Part shown: positions 1 through 4,903 of the stretch, piece after piece
Layout: the number at the start of each line of letters is the position of its first letter
Position numbering within the stretch: the first letter of the stretch is position 1
Source of the DNA: an uncultured Rothia sp.
GTDB lineage: Bacteria > Actinomycetota > Actinomycetes > Actinomycetales > Micrococcaceae
Reading direction: 5' to 3'
Length of the DNA: 5,292 nt
Assembly (NCBI GenBank): GCA_937935205.1
Contig: CALGXU010000279.1
Span: 1-5,292 of the forward strand
Translations under genes and position numbers: made by a program
The notes under the pieces: model-generated
What the model was told of the DNA's origin: nothing
The model's database searches: none
The model's input: the letters and a program-made list of their open reading frames with translations, nothing else

Positions 1-12
1 CCTATTGGTTCG

Positions 13-228
13 ATGCCTGCCAGTACCGTTGAGTTGTTGGGTCGTGCCCGTAGGGCGGGGTGTGCTGTGTCCGTATCTGGTTCGGGTCATTATAAGATTT
101 GGGGTTCAGGTGTGGTGGGTGAGGGTGTGAGTGTTGTGGTTCCTGCTACGGGGTCTGATGGTCGTGGGTTGCGTAATGCGGTGATGCAGGTGCGCTCTAG
201 TTTGGGTGTGGATGTGCGGTTGGTGTAG
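13..228 (+). CDS. HicA-like small protein (dsRBD-type fold), possibly phage-derived
   Basis: A 71-residue protein with the layout of HicA-like proteins found in actinophages and actinobacteria. An N-terminal helix (about residues 4-15) is followed by a beta strand, then Gly-His-Tyr-Lys at 25-28, where HicA toxins carry their functional His in a G-S/G-H setting. A strand rich in Val (39-43) leads into Pro-Ala-Thr-Gly-Ser-Asp (44-49) and Arg-Gly-Leu-Arg-Asn (51-55), matching the usual 'VIPxTPSDxRALRN' ending. HicA is known as an mRNA-cleaving toxin with a dsRNA-binding fold, but orphan phage members have no established role. The ATG at 13 gives the family's usual short N-terminus. The frame is open to base 1 and no Shine-Dalgarno is visible in the 12 available bases, so a start outside the window is possible. 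No HicB antitoxin follows. The coding strand is very G+T-rich (46 of 60 bases at 61-120). Confidence 0.72.
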   Translation: MPASTVELLGRARRAGCAVSVSGSGHYKIWGSGVVGEGVSVVVPATGSDGRGLRNAVMQVRSSLGVDVRLV

Positions 229-298
229 GGTGCTGCCTGGTGTGGCGGGCTGTTTTGCGTGGTTCTGTTCCGCTGTGCTTTGCTCTGCTGTCACCTCT

Positions 299-784
299 TG
301 CCGCCTGGTTCTTGTAGTCCTTAGTCGCCCTTATCCTCTGCAGTTCTATAGTCGCCTTGGTTCTCAGTTTTGCTGTGGCCTTTTGCTTCTGGTTTCTGTG
401 GCTCTCTGTGGGGGGGGGTATGGTCACTTCTTCCCTCCAGTCTTGTAGCTTCCTAGTTCTTGTGGCTGCCGCAGGTTCCTGTGGTTCTGTGGTTGTCCTC
501 AGTTTTGCTGTTGCCTCGTGTCTCTAGTTCTGTGGTTCTTACCGCCGCCCTCAGTGCCTTTAGTGCCTGTTGTTCTATACGTCGCCTTTAGTTCTCAGTC
601 CTAGAGCTGCCTCTATTCCTTGTGGTTCTGTAGTCGCCCTTATCCTCTCTAGTCCTCAGTCTTGTCGCCGCTTCTTGCTCCTAGTTCTTGTGGTCGCCTC
701 TATTTCTTGTGGTTCTGTAGTCCCATGGCCGCCCTGCAGTACCCTCAATGCCTGCGGTCCTGTAGTCCCATGGTCACCCTGCAG
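299..784 (+). repeat. Degenerate direct-repeat cluster (core CTTGTGGTTCTGTAGTC)
   Basis: A family of short imperfect repeats built around TTCTTGTGGTTCTGTAGTCG. Positions 611-635 and 698-722 match in 24 of 25 bases. Positions 711-739 and 756-784 match in 26 of 29 bases with a 45-bp period. The 17-mer AGTCGCCCTTATCCTCT is exact at 323-339 and 632-648. Looser copies lie between, around 311-345, 440-500 and 525-600. Unit spacing is irregular, so this is not a clean tandem array and lacks the uniform spacers of a CRISPR array. On the minus strand some units read as repeated peptide (two Gly-Thr-Thr-x-Pro-Gln units in 656-892), but stop codons break the frame, so any coding origin would be a decayed one. 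Confidence 0.65.
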
Positions 785-871
785 CGCCTTCAGTTCTGCC
801 GTTGCCTCTAGCCCCCTCCTGCGCTCGCTGTGAGAGTGTCTGCACCCTCTACGGTTGGGGCGCACACGGTT

Positions 872-899
872 GAGGTACATAATATTGCACATGTTCTAA
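872..899 (+). other. Weak dif-like 28-bp site (candidate only)
   Basis: The 28 bases match the E. coli dif site, recalled from memory, at 15 positions. Matches concentrate where XerC and XerD arms meet the 6-bp spacer: CATAAT at 878-883 and ATGTT at 891-895. The outer arm bases and most of the spacer do not match. The match to the actinobacterial form as I remember it is poorer. The site lies in the zone where the + strand changes from G+T-rich to A+C-rich, which is where a terminus site would be expected. It could easily be a chance match. Confidence 0.15.
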
Positions 900-902
900 G
901 AG

Positions 903-931
903 TTGTACCGTACCGCGTGGACTAGCATTAT
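903..931 (+). promoter_or_regulatory. Possible sigma70-type promoter reading into the gene-free tract
   Basis: TTGTAC (903-908) and CATTAT (926-931) are separated by 17 bases. The first shares the TTG of TTGACA and the second matches TATAAT at four of six positions. Any transcript would start near 938 and run rightward into the gene-free tract, so it could only make a noncoding RNA or short peptides. Two partial matches with good spacing are weak evidence in 2.5 kb of sequence. Confidence 0.2.
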
Positions 932-1252
932 CACTCTTATAGTATGGGTTCTCTGCTGGCTGCCACCGTGTGTGCTTGTTTCGGGGGTGGGCTCTACTTG
1001 GGCTTACTGCCAGTAAGTGAGCTTCTTACCTGCTTTTGCCTCTTCCTGTGCACCATTGGCATGGGTTCGCCTGTGGTCCTGCCCCTGCCTCAGCGTCCGT
1101 CTAGCATGGTGCTTGTTGGGTGTCCTTGTTTTCTAAAGTTCCTGCTGGCTCTTCCTCCGATATGGGGGAGTGCCTGCTATCGAACCTTGCCTTGTGTTCG
1201 TGTCCTCTGGAACCTTCCGGCCTGGTTGCTCACGCTAATCCTCTAACACCTG

Positions 1253-1294
1253 CCAACCCTGGTTGCTCCTGTCTCCAACCCCGGTTGCTTCTGT
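1253..1294 (+). repeat. 22-bp tandem repeat, two copies
   Basis: CCAACCCTGGTTGCTCCTGT at 1253-1272 is followed 22 bp later by CCAACCCCGGTTGCTTCTGT at 1275-1294, matching at 18 of 20 bases. A third partial copy of the core, CCTGGTTGCTC, lies at 1221-1231. They form part of the diverged repeat landscape of the surrounding tract. Confidence 0.6.
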
Positions 1295-1370
1295 GCTGTG
1301 CTATCTACCCTGGTAGCCTCGCGTCTCATCACTGAGTCTTCCTCCGGTATGGTGCTTTCTGCTGAGTCCT

Positions 1371-1398
1371 TCCCAGAAAGAGAGTTCCAGAAAGACAG
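1371..1398 (+). repeat. 14-bp tandem repeat, two copies
   Basis: TCCCAGAAAGAGAG at 1371-1384 is followed directly by TTCCAGAAAGACAG at 1385-1398, matching at 12 of 14 bases. This purine-rich patch stands out in an otherwise pyrimidine-rich strand. No function is evident. Confidence 0.5.
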
Positions 1399-2561
1399 GG
1401 CGGCGCTCGCTAGCAGGTTTCCGCCAAAGCCTCGATCACCCCCTTTCAATCCCTCGCATACCTGCCGTCATACCTGTCAGACCAGAAACCACTCTTCGCG
1501 TGGTCGTCTCGTGAATGGTTTCCACACCAGTACTTGGGTACCTGCGCTATCTGGGTCCTGCCCTTGAGCCCTGCACGTCTTTGCCAGTGTCACCGGCATG
1601 GTGCTTGTTTGTCTGCCGCATTGTCTTCCTCAGCGTTTGCCTGGCAGCCCCTGGCGTCCCCTTCGGAACCCTCCAGAACCTTGGCAACCCCAGCCGCCTG
1701 TCTTCCAGCATTCCATCTCACCCTGCCCACCTGTCCTGTCTGCTTGCCTGGACATGCTTGGAACCCATGGGATGCACTCAAACTCTCCGTGCCTCATCCT
1801 GGGTAGCTATTGGTAGCTTCTTTGCCTTGCCCGTGTCTGCGAGCGCGGACCTGCACCCACTTTGGTTTCTGGGAGTTCTTGGAGCCCACTAGCTTACCTG
1901 CAGTACGGCAATCCCTAATAGCCTGCTAAACCATCGTCCCGGCAGCTCCAACGCGGCGTAGAAACTTTGAGCAACCTGGCGCCGCCTACTACTGTGTGTA
2001 TCACCGTATGCCTGCCTGCAGTCTGCTACCAGACGCATGATTTTCTGCCCCTGTCTTGGCCCGTGTTTCTAGCTCGCCCCTGGAAACCTCAGAGCCGCAC
2101 CCAGAACCTTGCCAACGCCTGCCCCAACTTGCTTGCCTGCTTCTGTGCTTGTTTTGGCTGTCTTGTCTAGCGGCTTCCTCTCCTTAGGAGGGTACTCATT
2201 CAAAGCTTTGCCTGGCTTCCTTGTAGTCAGTAGCCCCGACCCAAGCTTGTCTCGCCTGTCTGTCCTGGTTTTCTGGAGGTGGTGCGCTCGCTGAAGATGC
2301 CTGGCATCTCAGCTATCTGGCTCATGCTGGAGCCTCTTAAGCACGAGAAAGACGCACCCTCTTCTGTACAGCCCTGTACGCCCTATCTAAAGCCTCAGTC
2401 TGATCAGATGGAAAGAAGGGGGTCCGTACCGCTACGCACCCACAGTGACGCCCACAGTGCTGAGAAATCAGTGTCTTTATCTGTGAGCGCCTAATAACCA
2501 CACCTAAGTAGCCTGCCTGCCTTTCTGCCGCTGGTGGCGTGCTTTCTTCTGGGGCTGGTAT

Positions 2562-2678
2562 CGCTCGCAATGAACCACTGCCTGCAATGAGTTCCACCAC
2601 CGGAACCAACCCTTGGCGCTCGCAATGAGCTGCGCACCCTAAACCATGCGCCCGCAGTTAGTTCCAGGTCCGGAACCA
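2562..2678 (+). repeat. Paired direct repeats with GTTCC-N6-GGAAC dyads
   Basis: CGCTCGCAATGA is exact at 2562-2573 and 2617-2628. A second element, at 2581-2608 and 2651-2678, matches in 22 of 28 bases, and each copy contains a perfect dyad GTTCC-N6-GGAAC (2591-2606 and 2661-2676). The mismatched bases fall largely in the dyad centre, as would occur if a dimeric protein reads only the arms. The block lies about 300 bp upstream of the membrane-protein gene starting at 2969, so it could be an operator or an iteron-like site. No regulator is seen in the window. Confidence 0.4.
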
Positions 2679-2739
2679 CTACCCGAAACCTCAACTGCGT
2701 CTGCCTTGCCTGCCAGCGCCTAAAACCTGTGTCCCGGAG

Positions 2740-2753
2740 GTTGAATTCTCAAC
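2740..2753. promoter_or_regulatory. Short inverted repeat GTTGA-ATTC-TCAAC
   Basis: Perfect 5-bp arms flank a 4-base centre at the point where composition changes to extreme A+C richness. TTGAAT (2741-2746) within it could serve as a -35 box, but the only bases at suitable distance, TATGCA at 2764, are a poor -10. I therefore call it a possible operator and not a defined promoter. Confidence 0.25.
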
Positions 2754-2774
2754 ACCCCCAAAATATGCACTCAA

Positions 2775-2966
2775 GTGAAACAAGATACTGGATTACCTCA
2801 CCCGCAACCCCAAAAACCACTACCCCCAAACCACATAAAACCCCATGACAAGGCAAAACACAAAAACCAGCCCACCCACAAACCTTCAAACCAAACCCAT
2901 CCCGCTATGTACCTAGTAAGCAGCCCCCAAACAAAAGTAAGGGCACCTTACGAAAGGAACACATAG
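2775..2966 (+). other. A+C-rich leader with a doubtful 63-codon frame
   Basis: The leader of the downstream gene is extremely A+C-rich: at 2821-2880 I count 28 A, 25 C, 4 G and 3 T. A GTG-initiated 63-codon frame runs through it and stops 2 bases before the ATG of the next gene. Its product would be a hydrophilic Pro/His/Lys/Gln-rich chain, as any frame in such DNA would give. No Shine-Dalgarno precedes the GTG. It could be a leader peptide coupled to the downstream start, but the simpler reading is an untranslated, weakly structured leader. Confidence 0.2.
2953..2958 (+). promoter_or_regulatory. Ribosome binding site for the 2969 gene
   Basis: AAAGGA lies 10 bases before the ATG at 2969, which is one of the best Shine-Dalgarno matches in the window. 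It stands out in a leader nearly devoid of G and fixes the start codon. Confidence 0.7.
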
Positions 2967-2968
2967 TC

Positions 2969-3493
2969 ATGTGGACCATCATCAAAACCATCAAACCCCT
3001 GGTCGTCATCTTCTGGATGACCCTACACGCAACCTCAGCACTAGCAGCAACCCTCATCCTCAACACCCTCGGAAAAACCAACTACCTCACACCCGAAACC
3101 ACTACCGCACTTACCTACCTCCAAACAACCGCCGCACTCTACTACCAGAAACTAGCCATCACCACAGCAGAAACCTACGCCTACCAACTCACCCCCTACT
3201 GGGAATTCCTCACCCAAACCACCCTACAAGCCGCCCTGATGATCGCTCACAACCCCGCAGCCCTAGCGACTATCGCTATCCTGGCAATAATCACCGCCAT
3301 CATCCGCTACACCCTTATCCTCTACCTCCTACGCACAGAAACAACCCCACAACCGCATACAGCCGCATACCAGCGAGCAACCCAAGCAGCAGCCTTGCTC
3401 GTACCAGCAAGTACACAACCACCCAAACCCAAAACCTTCTTCCAGTATTTGCGCCGGTTCAGCGGTTTTCTGATGTATCTCGTACTGAAATAA
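2969..3493 (+). CDS. Unrecognised two-segment membrane protein, paralogue of the convergent gene
   Basis: A 174-residue protein of no family I can name. A hydrophobic segment covers about residues 8-34, followed by a Thr-rich stretch (41-54) and a helical region with Leu57-Tyr58, Ala67-Glu68-x-Tyr70 and Trp78-Glu79-Phe80. A second hydrophobic segment covers about 97-121 with Arg113-Tyr114 inside it. A Pro/Thr/Gln-rich linker (123-158) leads to a basic-hydrophobic tail (Arg162-Arg163, then 165-173). Residues 47-125 align without a gap to the minus-strand gene at 3918-4418, with 24 identities in 79 positions by hand count. The ATG follows a good Shine-Dalgarno. Codons are strongly A/C-rich (ACC, CTA, AAC), which inflates Thr, Gln, Pro and Ile. 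Both termini hydrophobic plus two membrane segments suggests an integral inner-membrane protein. A holin-like or toxin role is conceivable but unsupported. Confidence 0.8.
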   Translation: MWTIIKTIKPLVVIFWMTLHATSALAATLILNTLGKTNYLTPETTTALTYLQTTAALYYQKLAITTAETYAYQLTPYWEFLTQTTLQAALMIAHNPAALATIAILAIITAIIRYTLILYLLRTETTPQPHTAAYQRATQAAALLVPASTQPPKPKTFFQYLRRFSGFLMYLVLK

Positions 3494-3518
3494 CCCCCAA
3501 ACAACCCTGAAAACCCCG

Positions 3519-3567
3519 GTGTTCCTGGACAAGCCCACCCTGCACGATGGTTCTTGTCCAGGAACAC
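3519..3567. terminator. Perfect 15-bp inverted repeat after the + strand gene (possible terminator)
   Basis: GTGTTCCTGGACAAG (3519-3533) and CTTGTCCAGGAACAC (3553-3567) are perfect complements with a 19-base loop, beginning 25 bases after the stop codon at 3493. The position suits a terminator of the 2969-3493 gene. There is no T tract on either side. Hairpins without U tracts have been proposed as terminators in actinobacteria. A 15-bp flawless arm could equally be a protein-binding site, a recombination site or a folded RNA. Confidence 0.5.
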
Positions 3568-3572
3568 GAAAA

Positions 3573-3629
3573 GAGTGGGGTGGCGTCAATAGTAGAGCTG
3601 CAATAGGCTAATAGGCTCTCCACCCACTC
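3573..3629. other. Nested stem structure between the convergent genes
   Basis: An outer stem pairs GAGTGGGGTGG (3573-3583) with CCACCCACTC (3620-3629), leaving one bulged base. An inner stem pairs AGAGC (3594-3598) with GCTCT (3615-3619), so the 3' strands of both stems abut exactly. The inner loop holds two tandem copies of AATAGGCT (3602-3617), the second overlapping the inner stem. This directly follows the perfect hairpin at 3519-3567. The arrangement suggests a folded RNA or a bound DNA site. No known RNA family is recognised. Confidence 0.4.
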
Positions 3630-3669
3630 ATACGCGTGAACCCCAACCCCATCCATGAACCGATAATCT

Positions 3670-3727
3670 TAAGCTGTGTGTGTCTAAGCTGTGTGTGATT
3701 TGTCGTCATGCGAGGATGACGGATGAC
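3670..3727. repeat. Short tandem repeats and a small dyad
   Basis: TAAGCTGTGTGTG is exact at 3670-3682 and 3685-3697 (15-bp period). A perfect dyad CGTCAT-N6-ATGACG follows at 3704-3721, and GGATGAC is repeated directly at 3714-3720 and 3721-3727, overlapping the dyad arm. These lie in the gene-free stretch between the two convergent stop codons. No function is evident. Confidence 0.5.
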
Positions 3728-3850
3728 AGTGGGAAAACCCGACAGCCCACCGGTACCCTGACCTAGTCGATGAGTGGACTATCAGGAGTCCGGTATACCT
3801 GTACGTAGTCTCTATAGCTACACACGAGTCTCCGCAGCATCCCAGGGCAC

Positions 3851-3892
3851 AAAACAACCCCAAACCACCGGCAAGGACGGTTCGGGGTTGTT
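3851..3892 (-). terminator. Terminator-like hairpin for the minus-strand membrane gene
   Basis: AACAACCCC (3853-3861) and GGGGTTGTT (3884-3892) form a perfect 9-bp stem. After one mismatch it extends by AACC/GGTT (3863-3866 with 3879-3882), leaving a 12-base loop. Read on the minus strand, it starts 25 bases after the stop codon at 3918 and ends in four T (3854-3851) followed by GTG. Position, stem strength and the short U run fit an intrinsic terminator, although the U tract is brief. Confidence 0.6.
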
Positions 3893-3917
3893 CACTTACC
3901 CTACCTCAGCAGAGCAC

Positions 3918-4418
3918 CTAGAACAGCAACGCCAGCACCCGCAGAATCCAGCGCACAACCTCAGACAGATACCCTACGATAGCTACCCAACAAGCACGCC
4001 CAGCACGAACGGCTGTGCTTGTACATTGTGTCCCCACACCTGTACCTGTACCTGCGCCTGTAGTTGTGGTTGTGCCTGTTTCCCACCGCACCACAGAAAC
4101 CACCACCCAATACCTAAAAACCGCACCCACAACAGCTAGTAGCACCAACACCAATACCCACTCAGGACGTTGCCCCAGACTCACACAGGCATCGATACAC
4201 TCCTGCACGACGAATTCCCAATGCCGCTTAGGCATCAGCACATACGCCTCAGCCAGCTTACGGGACAGCCGATAGCTGTACAGCACCGCGCTCGCCTTAA
4301 GATGCTCCAGGGCTGCGTGGTGGTCATCCGGTATCGAGGCACCCCACAGGTGCATCAGGGTAGTCGCCGCCACGTAGGAGACAGCATGAATCATGATCGT
4401 TGCTATGGTGATAAGCAT
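3918..4418 (-). CDS. Unrecognised two-segment membrane protein, paralogue of the 2969 gene
   Basis: A 166-residue protein from the ATG at 4418. A hydrophobic segment (about 2-25) contains His11-Ala12-x-Ser14, matching His20-Ala21-x-Ser23 of the paralogue. A helical region carries Leu46-Tyr47, Ala56-Glu57-x-Tyr59 and Trp67-Glu68-Phe69. A second hydrophobic segment (86-110) contains Arg102-Tyr103 and ends at Arg111-x-Glu113-Thr114. An alternating Thr/Gly linker (114-130) and a hydrophobic tail (142-166) complete it. Positions correspond to the paralogue at a constant offset of 11 from Ala36 to Thr114. The frame is open to an ATG at 4631, but those 71 extra residues are Arg/Ser-rich and have no counterpart in the paralogue, so I prefer 4418. 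No strong Shine-Dalgarno is seen there. Its 3' half is G+T-rich on the coding strand, opposite to the paralogue. Function is unknown. Confidence 0.75.
   Translation of the reverse strand: MLITIATIMIHAVSYVAATTLMHLWGASIPDDHHAALEHLKASAVLYSYRLSRKLAEAYVLMPKRHWEFVVQECIDACVSLGQRPEWVLVLVLLAVVGAVFRYWVVVSVVRWETGTTTTTGAGTGTGVGTQCTSTAVRAGRACWVAIVGYLSEVVRWILRVLALLF
4038..4079 (-). repeat. Hexanucleotide microsatellite encoding a Thr/Gly linker
   Basis: Seven consecutive hexamers on the + strand read ACCTGT, ACCTGT, ACCTGC, GCCTGT, AGTTGT, GGTTGT, GCCTGT. On the minus strand they encode most of the alternating Thr-Gly linker between the second membrane segment and the C-terminal tail of the 3918-4418 gene. 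Because the unit is six bases, slippage would change linker length by two residues without a frameshift. Confidence 0.6.
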
Positions 4419-4492
4419 CGGGGGTAACCCGCTTTCTACTCGTGACCCCAACCTGCTGTCGAGGTCTTCACGATGTACATAGCGGGATGGCG

Positions 4493-4504
4493 AAAAAATT
4501 TTTT
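4493..4504. promoter_or_regulatory. A6T6 tract upstream of the minus-strand membrane gene
   Basis: AAAAAATTTTTT is a 12-base self-complementary tract about 75 bases upstream of the start at 4418. It stands out in GC-rich surroundings. Such tracts can act as UP elements or bent DNA. TATGTA further downstream on the minus strand (about 4481-4476) could be a -10 box, with no clear -35 partner. Lying upstream of 4418 but inside the longer open frame, it also argues mildly for the shorter start. Confidence 0.25.
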
Positions 4505-4682
4505 GGGGCAGTATCAGTACCCTCAGGACAAGCAGCCTCGAGCTATACCCCAGACCAGTAGCCTGCCCGATTGTCTCGGTGAGAGAGGCAGGCACATCCT
4601 GGTAGACAGCCCTATAACAGCCCCTAAGCACCTCTAGGCATGACTGCGGCTAAGAGGCAATTAACCGCGCTCAATGGCGCTT

Positions 4683-4820
4683 CTACAGTGCCCAGGTAGC
4701 AATCACCCCAAACACAACCAGCATGAGTGCCAGTACCGGCAGCGTGCAGCCGACGCGCTCGCTAGTACTGGTGCCACTAGCCTTGATACCCCTGAAGACA
4801 CCCGTGCGTGCTTTAGGCAT
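4683..4820 (-). CDS. Candidate 45-residue single-pass membrane protein
   Basis: A short frame runs from ATG (4820-4818) to TAG (4685-4683), giving 45 residues. The N-terminal half is hydrophilic and basic (Lys3, Arg5, Arg10, Lys13, Arg22). Residues about 24-45 form one hydrophobic segment (Leu-Pro-Val-Leu-Ala-Leu-Met-Leu-Val-Val-Phe), a typical tail-anchored or small membrane protein layout. A TGA six codons upstream limits the start to this ATG. No Shine-Dalgarno is visible. It lies upstream of and in the same direction as the 3918-4418 gene and downstream of a TTGACA box with operator-like dyads, so it could be the first gene of that unit. A 66-codon + strand frame covers the same bases, so the coding strand is uncertain. 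Confidence 0.35.
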   Translation of the reverse strand: MPKARTGVFRGIKASGTSTSERVGCTLPVLALMLVVFGVIATWAL

Positions 4821-4850
4821 GAGACAGATATACGCTCACGTCTCGATGAC

Positions 4851-4867
4851 CTGACCAGGGGGGTCAG
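4851..4867. other. Small inverted repeat CTGACC-N5-GGTCAG
   Basis: Perfect 6-bp arms flank a G-rich 5-base centre about 30 bases upstream of the candidate small membrane protein start on the minus strand. It could be an operator or a leader hairpin. There is no T tract to suggest termination. Confidence 0.25.
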
Positions 4868-4903
4868 CTGCTGAGGGCGTCCGCTGTCATGGCGAGAGGG
4901 CTA

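Larger units (their letters stand above)
229..2760. repeat. Gene-free pyrimidine-rich tract with diverged repeats
   Basis: No convincing gene is visible in about 2.5 kb on either strand. Open frames here are short, overlap one another in several frames, lack Shine-Dalgarno sequences, and translate to low-complexity Cys/Leu/Pro/Ser-rich sequence with no recognisable motif. The + strand is pyrimidine-rich. At 421-480 I count 5 A, 13 G, 19 C and 23 T. Short diverged direct repeats recur throughout, for example CCAGAACCTTGSCAAC at 1673-1688 and 2101-2116 (15/16), a CTTCCTCCGATATGG-type word at 1151-1165 and 1338-1352 (14/15), and GCATGGTGCTTGTT at 1104-1117 and 1596-1609 (exact). It could be decayed repetitive DNA, a long noncoding transcript or a replication or segregation region. 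The sequence alone does not decide. A 9-G homopolymer lies at 410-418. Confidence 0.6.

Noticed and set aside
1..25. GGTTCGATGCC near the left edge resembles a tRNA T-loop.
   Set aside because: The flanking bases do not form the required 5-bp stem, and the segment is the start of the HicA-like coding region.
299..784. CRISPR array.
   Set aside because: Repeats are diverged, unevenly spaced and not separated by unique uniform spacers. No cas genes are present.
944..1246. A 100-codon + strand hydrophobic frame in the gene-free tract.
   Set aside because: No Shine-Dalgarno, Cys/Leu-rich composition explained by T+C-rich DNA, overlap with other frames of similar length, and no recognisable motif.
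1515..1892. A 125-codon + strand frame, the longest in the gene-free tract.
   Set aside because: Several overlapping frames are open in the same bases. The product is Pro/Ser/Leu/Cys-rich with no domain, no Shine-Dalgarno, and crosses diverged DNA repeats.
2337..2609. A 90-codon minus-strand frame.
   Set aside because: It overlaps the repeat block at 2562-2678 and another minus-strand frame, has no Shine-Dalgarno and matches no motif I know.
3322..3656. Three overlapping minus-strand frames of 65-86 codons across the end of the + strand membrane gene.
   Set aside because: They are antisense to the better-supported 2969-3493 gene or cross the perfect hairpin, and their translations have no recognisable features.
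3774..4139. A + strand frame whose N-terminus (Tyr-Thr-Arg-Val-Ser-x-x-Ser-Gln) resembles the catalytic start of serine recombinases.
   Set aside because: The resemblance lasts about ten residues. The rest of the frame translates the terminator-like hairpin at 3851-3892 and the antisense of the 3918-4418 gene, with no resolvase features.
4674..4874. A 66-codon + strand frame with a Cys/His-rich start.
   Set aside because: Purine-rich bases upstream are too far (16 bases) for a Shine-Dalgarno, and the opposite strand gives a more protein-like hydrophilic-then-hydrophobic pattern. The choice is not certain.
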